From the NCBI RefSeq assembly GCF_003332305.1, contig NZ_QOIO01000041.1, positions 1-52,358 on the forward strand: a DNA stretch of 52,358 nucleotides. The letters are read 5' to 3'. How positions within the stretch are numbered: position 1 is the first letter of the stretch; the number at the start of each line of letters is the position of its first letter. The notes beneath the pieces were generated by a model. It worked only from the letters and a program-made list of their open reading frames with translations. It had not been told where the DNA came from and searched no databases. The position numbers were made by a program, and so were the translations under genes. Below are positions 1 through 8,206 of the stretch, piece after piece. Source of the DNA: Microvirga aerophila. GTDB lineage: Bacteria; Pseudomonadota; Alphaproteobacteria; Rhizobiales; Beijerinckiaceae.

Positions 1-468
1 CGCCCACCGCGCCAAAGGGACCAAACCCTTCAGCCATCCTGCCGAAATCTCGCCAGAGGAGCTCGTAAAACCCGTAACACTACAGGAACAACAGCTCGTG
101 ACTATCGCAGACACGCCACGTTGGACACGCCTTCGAACCGCTATGGTTCGACAAACGGGCCTTGGAAGACGCAAACGCCAGCCCCTGGCTCGCGCCCGGG
201 TGCCAATGATCGCGGTGTCTGGAAATCGGCGCTTGCTAGCTTGCGCAGCAGCGCCGGGGAGGGGACACATAAGCGTTCCCACACACATTGCAACAGGAAT
301 GTTGTTGCAAAAAATGAAGCTTCGAAGAGAGCCCGCGAACCGCCGAAGGTGGCGCATGATCTCTGTACGGCGTGGGTGCCTTGGGTGCCCGCGCCGGTCA
401 ACTGGATATGGTGGCTTATAGGCGAATTCACAAGGATTGAAGGATAGTAATCCTTGGGGATTTTAGCC
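1..468. other. Unassigned left-edge region
   Basis: I recognise no gene here. Two plus-strand frames stay open from the left edge to about 421 and 447, and one minus-strand frame is open from 431 to 141. None has a convincing ribosome binding site or a recognisable motif, and long open frames are expected by chance at this GC content. One could be the 3' end of a gene that starts outside the window. A short inverted repeat lies at 133-139/145-151. Confidence 0.4.
440..455 (-). terminator. Hairpin after the SANT-like gene
   Basis: AAGGAT (440-445) and ATCCTT (450-455) form a 6-bp stem with a 4-nt loop, 14 bases beyond the stop codon of the minus-strand gene. A wider alternative stem pairs 432-438 with 449-455. 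No T-run follows on the minus strand, so it is a weak terminator candidate. Confidence 0.35.
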
Positions 469-1692
469 TTATGCCGCCATGCCGAGGCTGATGCCTCGGG
501 CTTCCGCGAAGGCAGTCAGTTCGGCTTCATTGGCAATCTGATGTCGCTGGTCGATGACCCAGCCGTCGCCTTCGCGCACGACGATGTAACCACGAGCCTG
601 AAGGCGTGTAACCAGGGACTGCGAGGCAGCGGCTTCCGCCTTGGTGACTCCACGCTGCGAGATGAACTGCTCGATCGCCACTTGCGCGGCTTGCGCAAGA
701 TCCACTGCGTCCGCGCGGCTGGTGGCTTTGCCACGAGCCTGGGCGGCAACACGCGCTGGATCTCGTCGCACCGATTTCCAACCGCCCCGGCCTGATGTCT
801 GTGCTGGGCCAGCGTCCTGTGGGGCTGCGCGGGATGGGGCGGGAACATCGAGGACGATGATCTTCGTGGGTTCAGGCGGAGCCTGGACCTCGCGTGCAAC
901 TGGGCCGCGCGGCGCGGCGGGCACCATGGTTCTGACTGCCGGCTTGGGTGCGGGCTTGGACGACGGCGGACGTCTTTTCTGCGGACTGGATTCTGCTTGG
1001 GCTGTTTCGGCTGTTGACTTGGACGGTCGAGATGGCTCCGGTTTGGCTTCTTCGATCGGGCGCGCCCGAAGCTCGGCCAAGCGGTTGTCGATCGCGCGCT
1101 TTGCCGCGATCGCTGCTACCGCGGCCTGCATCATCCCGGCTTCAGTTTCGGCCACAACGGTCTTCAGGCGGGTCTCGAGGTCCCGCTCCAGCCGGCGCAG
1201 CGCCACATTCAGAAGCGTGCGCGCGTCGATCACCGGTGCCTTCACCATCGGCTTCTCGGGCTGGCGCGGGGAGGGAATACGGGAGGGCTGCGGCGGATGG
1301 GCCGATGCTTGCTTAAGGACCACGGCGGGCTTGGCCACCGCTGGGCGAACCGTGCTCGACGCCGTGGCCTTCGCGAGCTTCGAAAGATCTCTGACGCCGA
1401 TCAGGTTCAGATCCTTCAGCTTCCAACGGACCTGCGTGATGGTTCGGCAGAGTTCAGCAGCAATCTGTTTATCCGTCATGGGCGGATCGGCCCTCACGAG
1501 CTCACGTAGCCTCGCGACAGTCGCTTCCTCCCAGGCCTGATGCGTCTGCACCTGAGTGCCGATCATGCGGGCGCGCAGATACGTTGCAGGAACAGGCCTG
1601 TTCAGCTTCGCGGCCGTTATCGGAACTGGAACCTTCGCTTCGCGGTCGCGTCGCAGGATTTCGAGTTCTTCTTCGGTCCATTCCCTGTTCAT
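469..1692 (-). CDS. SANT/Myb-like DNA-binding protein, function unknown
   Basis: Predicted 407-residue protein. Residues 1-45 (starting MNREWTEEELEILRR) and about 52-97 look like two tandem SANT/Myb/GcrA-type helical modules, each with an acidic-aromatic first helix and a basic last helix. A lysine/proline-rich linker follows (110-155), then a probable coiled coil (157-212), a long low-complexity Pro/Lys/Ala stretch, and a compact C-terminal domain (about 330-407) with a conserved-looking VVREGDGWVID core. I chose the start at 1692 because AGAAGGA lies upstream and the first module begins there; an in-frame ATG at 1743 has no ribosome binding site. The layout suggests a nucleoid-associated or regulatory protein; that role is inference. 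It stands alone, with hairpins or gaps on both sides. Confidence 0.7.
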   Translation of the reverse strand: MNREWTEEELEILRRDREAKVPVPITAAKLNRPVPATYLRARMIGTQVQTHQAWEEATVARLRELVRADPPMTDKQIAAELCRTITQVRWKLKDLNLIGVRDLSKLAKATASSTVRPAVAKPAVVLKQASAHPPQPSRIPSPRQPEKPMVKAPVIDARTLLNVALRRLERDLETRLKTVVAETEAGMMQAAVAAIAAKRAIDNRLAELRARPIEEAKPEPSRPSKSTAETAQAESSPQKRRPPSSKPAPKPAVRTMVPAAPRGPVAREVQAPPEPTKIIVLDVPAPSRAAPQDAGPAQTSGRGGWKSVRRDPARVAAQARGKATSRADAVDLAQAAQVAIEQFISQRGVTKAEAAASQSLVTRLQARGYIVVREGDGWVIDQRHQIANEAELTAFAEARGISLGMAA

Positions 1693-2130
1693 TGCAGGGT
1701 ATTCCTTCTTCTCAACGGGTAAGCCCCGGTGAGCCTGCATCACGGTCTGGAACGGACGTGAGATTAGGTCGCCGGGATCGCCGGCAGGCCGCCGGTCAGT
1801 GGAGGAGCACTTGATGGGAAGCGCTAAGGGCGTCTGGTCTCAGAGACCTCGTCCACGCAGCCATGTAACCGTCGCTCCACGAAACCTGCCCAACCAATAC
1901 GCAGCCGCGGCCAAGGGCGCTGCTCACGAGGACATCGTTGGTCAGTTGCGGCTTCATGGTGTCGAGGGAATGGTCCATCGCAGACAAGGCGGTACGGAAT
2001 CAAGCCTGCTATTTAGGAAACACCGGGCGCGCAATCAACATCTTTTCGGGCGCACGATACCGCCCCGCCCATTGCGTCGTCTCACACGGGAGAGACGACG
2101 CCAGGCCGCATTTCGGAACGACATTACGTT
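1693..2130. other. Gene-free stretch between SANT-like gene and aldo/keto reductase
   Basis: About 440 bases with no credible gene. Open frames of 60-110 codons occur on both strands (for example 1799-2134 plus and 1796-1987 minus), but they lack ribosome binding sites and recognisable motifs. The only clear element is the hairpin at 2074-2101. The promoter of the SANT-like gene should lie at the left end of this stretch. Confidence 0.45.
2074..2101 (-). terminator. Terminator hairpin of the DUF1989-AKR operon
   Basis: GCGTCGTCTC (2074-2083) and GAGACGACGC (2092-2101) form a perfect 10-bp stem with an 8-nt loop, 30 bases past the stop codon of the minus-strand aldo/keto reductase gene. No T-run follows. 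Confidence 0.7.
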
Positions 2131-3174
2131 CTAGCGGGATGGCCCCGTCCGCTCCGCCGACGCGGCCCATAGATTCACTCCGGCATCAATCGCAAAGCGG
2201 TCAATCTCGGCGAGCTCGTCGGATGTGAATGTCAGGTTTTGGAGCGCCGCCACGCAATCGATCACCTGCTCCGGGCGGCTGGCGCCGATAAGGGCAGAGG
2301 TAACCCTTCCGCCGCGCAGAACCCATGCAAGCGCCATCTGAGCCAGCGTCTGGCCACGGCGCTCGGCGATGCTGTTGAGACTGCGGATCCGAGACAGGTT
2401 CTCTTCGCTCAGGAATGCGGGGCGCAGGGACTTGCCTGCGGCGGCCCGGCTCTCGTCGGGCACCCCTGCAAGATACTTGGTGGTCAACATGCCCTGGGCG
2501 AGGGGCGAGAACACGATCGAGCCAAGCCCCTGATCCTCCAGCGTGTCGAGAAGGCCGTCCTCCTCGACCCAGCGGTTGATCATGGAATAGCTTGGCTGGT
2601 GGATGATGCACGGCGTGCCCAGATCGCGCAGGATCGCCACGGCTTCTTGAGTGCGCCGCGTGTTGTAGGAGGAGAGACCCGCATACAGCGCCTTGCCCTG
2701 CCGCACAGCCGAGTCCAGGGCCAGCATAGTTTCCTCAAGCGGCGTTTCCGGATCGAAACGGTGGGAATAGAAGATATCGACATAGTCGAGACCCATCCGG
2801 CGCAGACTCTGGTCAAGGCTGGAGAGGAGATACTTCCGGCTGCCCCACTCGCCATAAGGTCCAGGCCACATGCGGTATCCGGCTTTGGTGGAGATCACCA
2901 ACTCGTCCCGCAATCCACGGAAATCCGTCCGCAGGATCTCGCCGAAAAGCGTCTCGGCCGACCCGGGAGGGGGACCGTAATTATTGGCCAAGTCGAAGTG
3001 GGTGATGCCGAGATCGAAAGCCGTCCTGCAAATCTCCCGCGCCATGGAAGAAGGCTTGTCCTCGCCGAAATTGTGCCAGAGGCCGAGAGAGATCGCCGGA
3101 AGCAAGAGCCCGCTCCGGCCGCACCGATTGTAGATCATCCTATCATAGCGGTTTTCAGCAGGTTGGTAGGTCAT
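2131..3174 (-). CDS. Aldo/keto reductase, YghZ-like
   Basis: Predicted 347-residue cytosolic NADPH-dependent reductase of the aldo/keto reductase superfamily. The catalytic tetrad is visible as D61 and Y66 (FDLANNYGPP), K97 (ISTKAGY) and H138 (YSHRFDP). Length and the motif NNYGPPPGSAE resemble the YghZ / L-glyceraldehyde-3-phosphate reductase group, which reduces small sugar-derived aldehydes. The start at 3174 is preceded by GGGAGAGA at ideal spacing; a longer in-frame start at 3267 would run into the upstream gene. It lies 80 bases after the DUF1989 gene on the same strand and ends at a strong hairpin, so the two probably form an operon. The substrate is unknown; the neighbouring sugar-acid genes suggest a carbohydrate aldehyde. 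Confidence 0.88.
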   Translation of the reverse strand: MTYQPAENRYDRMIYNRCGRSGLLLPAISLGLWHNFGEDKPSSMAREICRTAFDLGITHFDLANNYGPPPGSAETLFGEILRTDFRGLRDELVISTKAGYRMWPGPYGEWGSRKYLLSSLDQSLRRMGLDYVDIFYSHRFDPETPLEETMLALDSAVRQGKALYAGLSSYNTRRTQEAVAILRDLGTPCIIHQPSYSMINRWVEEDGLLDTLEDQGLGSIVFSPLAQGMLTTKYLAGVPDESRAAAGKSLRPAFLSEENLSRIRSLNSIAERRGQTLAQMALAWVLRGGRVTSALIGASRPEQVIDCVAALQNLTFTSDELAEIDRFAIDAGVNLWAASAERTGPSR

Positions 3175-3254
3175 GCTCTCTCCCGGGCTTGGTTTGAGTT
3201 TTCGTTGCACAGTTCCGCGCCCATGTCGAACGGGAGCCTTTCGTATCTTCAGAT

Positions 3255-4109
3255 CTATTTTTCCCAATCAGGCTTCTCGAGCCGCATGCCGTGCGCGCCC
3301 TTATACTTGGCGTAAGCCACCTCCGGCTGATGCCACCCTTCCAGGCGGCTTTCCTCGAGCTTGTAGATCTCCACTCGCAACGGACGGCAGACGTCGAGGG
3401 GGTCGCGTGCATCAGGCCCCCAGAGCGGGACGGAGAGATCCCCGCCAGGACAGGTGGAAAGGGCGCAAAGCAGATCGATCTCGGCGAAGAACTCGATGTA
3501 ATCGCCCGGCTTTGCCGGGCAGTCGCGCATGAAGTACTGATCCTGCTGATTCAGGCCCGTGCACTGGAAGACATTGAGCACGTCATGGACATCGGCCTCG
3601 GTCAGACCGCGCGGCGCAATGGCGCGTGTTAAATTCGAGTGGCAGCAGAAATCGAAATCCTCGCCTGTCAGCATCTTGTTCACATAAGGGTCGCATCGGG
3701 TGCCGAGCAGATCATGCACTCGCCCGCCATATTCATCGACCCCATAGTTGGCGAGGCTGTCGTCCGTGATGGTCACAAGAGGTCGAAGGTAGGGGAGGTT
3801 CGACCACAGCCGGTCAAATGTGGTCACATGAGCCGCCTGCAATTGACGCGTCCGCGAAGCCCACAGCCTCTCGCGAGGGTTATGAAGGTTCCAGATGTTC
3901 AGGTCGCCAACCTGCGGACCTTCCATCGTGACGATGCGAAAAACGTGTCCTGCGGGTACGGTCCAGGATCTGCCGGAGCGGATCGGGACCACAAGCGACT
4001 CGACGAGGGTGCGCGTTTCCGGTTTCTCGATGACCCTCTTGTAGAACGCTTTATCCACGTCGAGCGCAGAGCCTTCGGTGGCCTGATAGGCGGCGGGAAA
4101 ATCCAGCAT
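3255..4109 (-). CDS. DUF1989 / urea carboxylase-associated family protein
   Basis: Predicted 284-residue protein of the DUF1989 family, known as urea amidolyase-associated proteins because many homologues sit beside urea carboxylase genes. Family features seen are VPAGHVFRIVTMEGPQVGDLNIWN (residues about 52-75), the cysteine/histidine-rich CDPYVNKML...CCHSNL segment, and the NVFQCTGLN block. CAGGAG seven bases upstream supports the start at 4109; a start at 4190 would add 27 residues without a ribosome binding site. No urea carboxylase, allophanate hydrolase or urea transporter gene is present in the window. Here the gene precedes an aldo/keto reductase and sits near sugar-acid catabolic genes, so the urea link may not hold. 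Its biochemical activity is unknown. Confidence 0.85.
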   Translation of the reverse strand: MLDFPAAYQATEGSALDVDKAFYKRVIEKPETRTLVESLVVPIRSGRSWTVPAGHVFRIVTMEGPQVGDLNIWNLHNPRERLWASRTRQLQAAHVTTFDRLWSNLPYLRPLVTITDDSLANYGVDEYGGRVHDLLGTRCDPYVNKMLTGEDFDFCCHSNLTRAIAPRGLTEADVHDVLNVFQCTGLNQQDQYFMRDCPAKPGDYIEFFAEIDLLCALSTCPGGDLSVPLWGPDARDPLDVCRPLRVEIYKLEESRLEGWHQPEVAYAKYKGAHGMRLEKPDWEK

Positions 4110-4200
4110 TGGGCGCTCCTGAATCAGTTGGTTTAACCTGCAAAGGAACGACCCTGTTAGCAAGAGACGCCAAACACGAACGCACCCCAAGCATCACACC

Positions 4201-4224
4201 GCTGGCCTGCCAGCAACAATGTTG
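4201..4224. promoter_or_regulatory. Two adjacent palindromes upstream of the DUF1989 gene
   Basis: GCTGGC-CT-GCCAGC (4201-4214) is followed at once by CAACA-A-TGTTG (4214-4224). They lie about 95-115 bases upstream of the DUF1989 start codon, a suitable place for operators of that minus-strand operon. No regulator can be named. Confidence 0.35.
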
Positions 4225-4458
4225 AATTCAAGATTGGTGGGCTCTTGCTTTCAGGGTGATTGCAGTATGCCCGGATCAAAGGTGGTAATGATATATAGAC
4301 ATGGCTGAAGTTCTTGTCCGCCGATATTATAAACTATGTTGGCAAGTGCCTGTGGTAAGGCCCGTCGGCTGTGCCACAACGCGGCCTTACTGCATCGCTT
4401 AACTCTTAACCACTAATCAATATCTCAAAGTGAATGAGAACGCGGAGGCGTACATTTG
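4225..4458. other. Intergenic region with a long-looped hairpin
   Basis: No protein gene is evident. GTAAGGCC (4355-4362) pairs with GGCCTTAC (4383-4390) around a 20-nt loop, just after an AT-rich stretch with -10-like sequences (TATTATAAACTATG, 4325-4338). It may be a small structured transcript, a leader of the small reading frame at 4459, or chance. With 4110-4224, this is about 350 bases between the DUF1989 gene and the next candidate gene. Confidence 0.3.
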
Positions 4459-4656
4459 ATGAAGTTGGAGAGGAAGAATTTCGTGTCGGCAGTAGAAACG
4501 GACGCAGTCCTCGATCAACTCGAGCGAACCATGTTGGCTTCCATCGCGATGATGAAGCGCCTCAGACGAGCGAGAAAGCGCTCGGGTCGCTTGTCTGCCG
4601 ATCATGCTGTCGAGCAGAGAAGCAATGGAATCGTTGAGGCCGGAGCGCAGGCCTGA
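4459..4656 (+). CDS. Possible small basic protein (65 aa)
   Basis: ATG at 4459 is preceded by GGAGG about 11 bases upstream. The 65-residue product is helical-looking and basic (MKLERKNFVSAVETD at the N-terminus, then MMKRLRRARKR), without a signal peptide or recognised domain. A minus-strand frame covers the same DNA (4704-4417) but has no ribosome binding site. This is a tentative call; the hairpin at 4708-4732 would serve as its terminator. Confidence 0.35.
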   Translation: MKLERKNFVSAVETDAVLDQLERTMLASIAMMKRLRRARKRSGRLSADHAVEQRSNGIVEAGAQA

Positions 4657-4707
4657 ACCGGCAGGCAGCCAAAGGAGCGCCCGTCTCCTAAACAACGGCG
4701 CCATTAT

Positions 4708-4732
4708 GAGAGGCCCATGAGACGGGCCTCTC
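4708..4732. terminator. Bidirectional hairpin
   Basis: GAGAGGCCC (4708-4716) and GGGCCTCTC (4724-4732) form a perfect 9-bp stem with a 7-nt loop. It lies 32 bases past the stop of the minus-strand DUF883-like gene and 51 bases past the possible plus-strand small gene. No T-run on either strand. Confidence 0.6.
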
Positions 4733-4764
4733 TCGAGACAGATGAAAACTTCAGGCAGAGCCCT

Positions 4765-5331
4765 TCAGCCAACCGACCTGGCGGCCTGCTCTCTGCGGGC
4801 CATAGAACGCCGCTCTGCCTCCGTGACGCGGCGGCCCCGATGCGAGCGATGCATCCCATGGTTTGATCTGCTCGATCCCATGCGCCCATGGATGAACCAG
4901 GCCAAGCCGTAGCCAATTGCTCCCGCAATGATTAGAGCAGAAATCGGGTGGGTCTCGACAGGCTGCGCAATGGTGTTGCGCGCATCCCGATAGTAGCGCT
5001 CCGTTTCAGGAAAACGACGGCTGCCTTCTTGGATGTACTGCTCGCCCCGCCGGTAGGTGTCACGTGCAAACGACGAGGCTTGGTCCGCTACGTGCCGCAC
5101 CATGTCCTCCGCTTGGCCAAGAATGCGGCTTGCGCCTTCGTTCGAGGTTTGCGTCTCGTCATCGGTCTCAGATTTGGCCGCAACACTCTTGCTTCCCGTT
5201 GTCGTCCATGCGGGTGGGTCGCTGGCCGGGAAGCTGTCGTCGACGGTGTCGTCGATGAGCCGCTGCTGCATCTTCTTCAATTCGCTTTCGGCTTGAACCG
5301 GGCGCTTTTGGTCGATTTTCTCGTCGGGCAT
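4765..5331 (-). CDS. Membrane-anchored stress-type protein with SFPASDPP motif
   Basis: Predicted 188-residue protein, probably anchored in the inner membrane. The N-terminal part has the motif DDTVDDSFPASDPPAWT (about residues 27-43), which recurs in uncharacterised rhizobial proteins. An amphipathic helical stretch follows (ILGQAEDMVRHVADQASSFA), then one hydrophobic segment (SALIIAGAIGYGLAWFI, about 131-147) and a basic tail. The helix-plus-anchor layout resembles DUF883/ElaB proteins, which tether to membrane or ribosomes in stress; this analogy is inference. AGGAGG five bases before the ATG at 5331 fixes the start. A -35-like GGAAC upstream on the same strand lacks a correctly spaced -10, so EcfG control is not supported. 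Confidence 0.75.
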   Translation of the reverse strand: MPDEKIDQKRPVQAESELKKMQQRLIDDTVDDSFPASDPPAWTTTGSKSVAAKSETDDETQTSNEGASRILGQAEDMVRHVADQASSFARDTYRRGEQYIQEGSRRFPETERYYRDARNTIAQPVETHPISALIIAGAIGYGLAWFIHGRMGSSRSNHGMHRSHRGRRVTEAERRSMARREQAARSVG

Positions 5332-5381
5332 GAGAACCTCCTGGGGTTTACCTAGGCAATAACGTCCCGACCGGTTTGTTC

Positions 5382-5408
5382 CCAAAGAGGAGCACCGCTC
5401 CTCTTTGG
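5382..5408 (-). terminator. Strong terminator hairpin of the sugar-acid operon
   Basis: CCAAAGAGGAGC (5382-5393) and GCTCCTCTTTGG (5397-5408) form a perfect 12-bp stem with a 3-nt loop, 27 bases beyond the DapA-family stop codon. It separates that operon from the next minus-strand gene. Confidence 0.75.
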
Positions 5409-5435
5409 AGTTGCCAATGGATGCCGGCCCACAGG

Positions 5436-6374
5436 TTATCGACCCCAGCGCAGCACGACGGGGTCAAGGCGCCGCGCGATCTCGATCAGGCCTTTTCGCG
5501 TTTCGGGATGCAGGGGCTGAATCGGGTGGCGGACCGCTTCGGACGCGATGACGCCACCCTCCTTCATCAGGACCTTGCATGCGATGAGGCCGCATTGCCG
5601 GTTCTCGTAATTGATGAGGGGAAGCCATCGTTCGTATGCGGCGGCCGCGTCTTCGCGTTGGCCTGCATTGTAGGGATCGATGATCTGACGGATCCCATCC
5701 GGGTAGCCTCCACCGGTCATTGCGCCCGTCGCGCCGGCGTCCAGATCCGCCATGAGGGTGATCGCCTCCTCGCCGTCCCACGGTCCCTCGATCGCGTCTC
5801 CGCCGAGGGCGAGCAGATCTCTTAGCTTCGCCGCGGCGTTTGCCACTTCGATCTTGAAATAGGCAACGTTCGGGATTTCCCGCGCCATCCGGGCCAAGAA
5901 GGGCGCGGACAAGGGGGTCCCGGCGACCGGGGCGTCCTGAATCATGATCGGGATGTCGATGGCGTCCGAAACTCTCCGGAAGAAATCATAGATGCCAATC
6001 TCTGGAACCCGGATCGTCGCGCCATGATAGGGCGGCATGACCATCACCATGGCGGCGCCGAGGTCTTGCGCACAACGGCTGCGCGCGGCGCAGATATCCG
6101 ATGAGAAATGCGTGGTCGTGACGATGACCGGAATACGGCCTGCCACGTGCTCGAGCACCGCTTTCATGACGGTCTCGCGCTCATCGTCGCTCAGGACGAA
6201 CTGCTCCGAGAAGTTGGCCAGGATGCAGATGCCGTCGGAGCCCGCATCGATCATGAAGTCCACGGCCCGCTTCTGCCCTTCTAGGTCGAGCTGTCCGTTC
6301 TCGTCGAATACAGTTGGGGCGACAGGAAAAACGCCCTGGTAGCGGCGTGCCGAGGCTGTTCCAGACATAGCCAT
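5436..6374 (-). CDS. DapA-family dehydratase/aldolase, probably 2-keto-3-deoxy-pentonate dehydratase
   Basis: Predicted 312-residue class I TIM-barrel enzyme of the dihydrodipicolinate synthase / N-acetylneuraminate lyase family. The Schiff-base lysine is K174 (VAYFKIE) and the catalytic tyrosine is Y116 (MPPYHG). Homologues encoded with an IlvD/Edd sugar-acid dehydratase include L-2-keto-3-deoxyarabonate dehydratase, which yields alpha-ketoglutarate semialdehyde; that assignment here rests on gene context. The start at 6374 has GGGAGAG five bases upstream. It begins 35 bases after the dehydratase gene on the same strand, so they are co-transcribed, and a strong hairpin follows. Aldolase activity giving pyruvate and glycolaldehyde is the main alternative. 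Confidence 0.85.
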   Translation of the reverse strand: MAMSGTASARRYQGVFPVAPTVFDENGQLDLEGQKRAVDFMIDAGSDGICILANFSEQFVLSDDERETVMKAVLEHVAGRIPVIVTTTHFSSDICAARSRCAQDLGAAMVMVMPPYHGATIRVPEIGIYDFFRRVSDAIDIPIMIQDAPVAGTPLSAPFLARMAREIPNVAYFKIEVANAAAKLRDLLALGGDAIEGPWDGEEAITLMADLDAGATGAMTGGGYPDGIRQIIDPYNAGQREDAAAAYERWLPLINYENRQCGLIACKVLMKEGGVIASEAVRHPIQPLHPETRKGLIEIARRLDPVVLRWGR

Positions 6375-6409
6375 TTTCTCTCCCTTTCAAATGTTGGTTC
6401 TGTGTAATG

Positions 6410-8143
6410 TCAGTGGTTGTCGCGGGGGACCGGCGAGCCGGTGCGTCCGACGAGAAAATCCAGATCCGCGCCCTTATCGGCTTGCAGAACGTGATCGACA
6501 TAAAGTTTCGCGTAGCCGCGCGTTGCGTGAGGCGTGGGCGGTTGCCACGCGGCGCGCCTTTCGGCCAACGCCACGTCGTCCACATGAAGATGCAGGCTTC
6601 GGGCCTGGACATCGAGGGTGATCAGGTCGCCGTTCTGCACCAGGGCCAGCGGGCCGCCGGCGGTCGCTTCGGGGGCGACGTGCAGAACCACGGTGCCATA
6701 GGCCGTTCCCGACATACGCGCATCCGAAATGCGGACCATGTCGCGGACCCCCTTCTTGAGCACCTTCTGGGGAAGGGGCATGTTCCCGACCTCCGCCATT
6801 CCCGGATACCCCTTGGGTCCGCAATGCTTCAGCACCATGATGCAGGTTTCGTCGATGTCGAGGTCTTCATCGTCGATGCGGTGATGGAGGTCCTCGATGG
6901 ATTCGAAGACGACGGCCCGGCCAGTGTGCCGCATGAGTTCTGGGGAGGCCGCCGAGGGCTTGATGACAGCCCCGTCCGGAGCCAGGTTTCCACGCAGAAT
7001 CGCGATGCCGGCTTCGGGCTTGAACGGTTCTTCGAAGCTGGTGATGACGTCCCGGTTCCAGCACGGCGCATCCTTCACGTTCTCCCAAAGGGGACGGCCG
7101 TTCACCGTCAGAGCGTCCTTGTTCAGGAGCCCACGCTCGCCGAGCGTCCGTAGAACGACCGGAAGGCCGCCTGCATAATAGAAATCTTCCATGAGGAAAC
7201 GGCCGGACGGCATGAGGTCCACCAGGCAGTGCACGTCCCGGCCCAGACGGTCGAAATCGTCGAGAGTGAGCTCGATTCCGACACGGCCCGCGATGGCAAG
7301 AAGGTGCACGACTGCATTCGTCGATCCTCCGATGGCCGCGAGGGTGCGAATAGCGTTCTCAAAGGCCTGACGGGTCAGGATCTTGGACAGGACGAGGTCC
7401 TCGTTCACCACCTCGACGATGCGACGCCCTGCCATGCGGGCGAGATGATTGCGCCGAGCATCCGCCGCCGGAATCGCGGCGTTCTCGGGTAGGCCTACGC
7501 CTAGAGCCTCGACGAGCGACGCCATGGTGGAGGCGGTGCCCATGGTCATGCAGTGACCGTGCGACCGATTCATCGCGCCTTCGGCCTCGTGGAACTCCTG
7601 CAATGTTACTTCACCAGCCCGCAGCTGCTCGCTCATGGAAATGATGTTCGTGCCCGATCCGATCATCTGGCCGCGATACACGCCCCGGAGCTGGGGGCCA
7701 CCCGACACTCCGATCGTAGGGAGGTCCGCCGACGCCGCTCCCATGAGCAGGGCAGGGGTTGTCTTGTCGCAGCCCATGAGAAGCACGACACCGTCGAGAG
7801 GATGGGCCCGGATCGCTTCCTCGACGTCCATGGCCGCAAGGTTGCGGAAGAGCATGGCGGTCGGACGCATCGTGACCTCGCCAAGCGAGGATACCGGGAA
7901 TTCAAGCGGGAAGCCGCCCGCGTCCAATACCCCGTAGCGCACATGCTCCGCGATGGTGCGGAAATGCGAATTGCAGGGATTGAGCTCGGACCAAGTGTTG
8001 CAAATGCCGATGACGGGGCGTCCCTCGAACTGGTCCTGAGGAAAGCCGCTGTTCTTAAGAAACGAGCGATAATAGAACCCCATCTTGTCCTGACGGCCGA
8101 ACCAGGCCTGGCTCCGGAGCTCTCGTTTCTTCTCGTCGTTCAT
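6410..8143 (-). CDS. IlvD/Edd-family sugar-acid dehydratase (probably L-arabinonate or D-xylonate dehydratase)
   Basis: Predicted 577-residue iron-sulfur dehydratase. Putative cluster ligands are C57 (ELNPCN), C125 (MGCDKTTP) and C198 (HGHCMTMG). This spacing matches the [2Fe-2S] pentonate dehydratases, whose ligands in the Rhizobium L-arabinonate enzyme are, from memory, two positions later. The C-terminal SDARMSGTAYG block carries the serine used as base in the family. It would convert a pentonate to a 2-keto-3-deoxy acid in the cytosol, feeding the DapA-family enzyme downstream. Branched-chain dihydroxy-acid dehydratase is less likely given the sugar-gene context. The gene diverges from the GntR regulator across 242 bases containing promoter-like sequence. 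Sugar 1-dehydrogenase, lactonase and semialdehyde dehydrogenase genes are absent, so the pathway is incomplete here. Confidence 0.88.
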   Translation of the reverse strand: MNDEKKRELRSQAWFGRQDKMGFYYRSFLKNSGFPQDQFEGRPVIGICNTWSELNPCNSHFRTIAEHVRYGVLDAGGFPLEFPVSSLGEVTMRPTAMLFRNLAAMDVEEAIRAHPLDGVVLLMGCDKTTPALLMGAASADLPTIGVSGGPQLRGVYRGQMIGSGTNIISMSEQLRAGEVTLQEFHEAEGAMNRSHGHCMTMGTASTMASLVEALGVGLPENAAIPAADARRNHLARMAGRRIVEVVNEDLVLSKILTRQAFENAIRTLAAIGGSTNAVVHLLAIAGRVGIELTLDDFDRLGRDVHCLVDLMPSGRFLMEDFYYAGGLPVVLRTLGERGLLNKDALTVNGRPLWENVKDAPCWNRDVITSFEEPFKPEAGIAILRGNLAPDGAVIKPSAASPELMRHTGRAVVFESIEDLHHRIDDEDLDIDETCIMVLKHCGPKGYPGMAEVGNMPLPQKVLKKGVRDMVRISDARMSGTAYGTVVLHVAPEATAGGPLALVQNGDLITLDVQARSLHLHVDDVALAERRAAWQPPTPHATRGYAKLYVDHVLQADKGADLDFLVGRTGSPVPRDNH

Positions 8144-8206
8144 GGTGCTTCTTGATCCGTGTTCTGGAGACTCCGCCTATGGAGCTGGCGGGCCTGAGTC
8201 TATCGT

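Noticed and set aside
133..151. Stem TCGAACC-GCTAT-GGTTCGA at the left edge as part of a tRNA T-arm
   Set aside because: Stem of 7 with a loop of 5 does not fit a T-arm (5 and 7), and no acceptor or anticodon stems could be found around it.
1796..1987. 63-codon minus-strand frame in the gap after the SANT-like gene
   Set aside because: No ribosome binding site, no recognisable motif and no partner; not better than chance.
5331..5395. GGAAC and CGTT on the minus strand upstream of the SFPASDPP protein, resembling an EcfG promoter
   Set aside because: The two elements are only 13 bases apart instead of 16-17, and the -35 overlaps the terminator stem of the previous operon.
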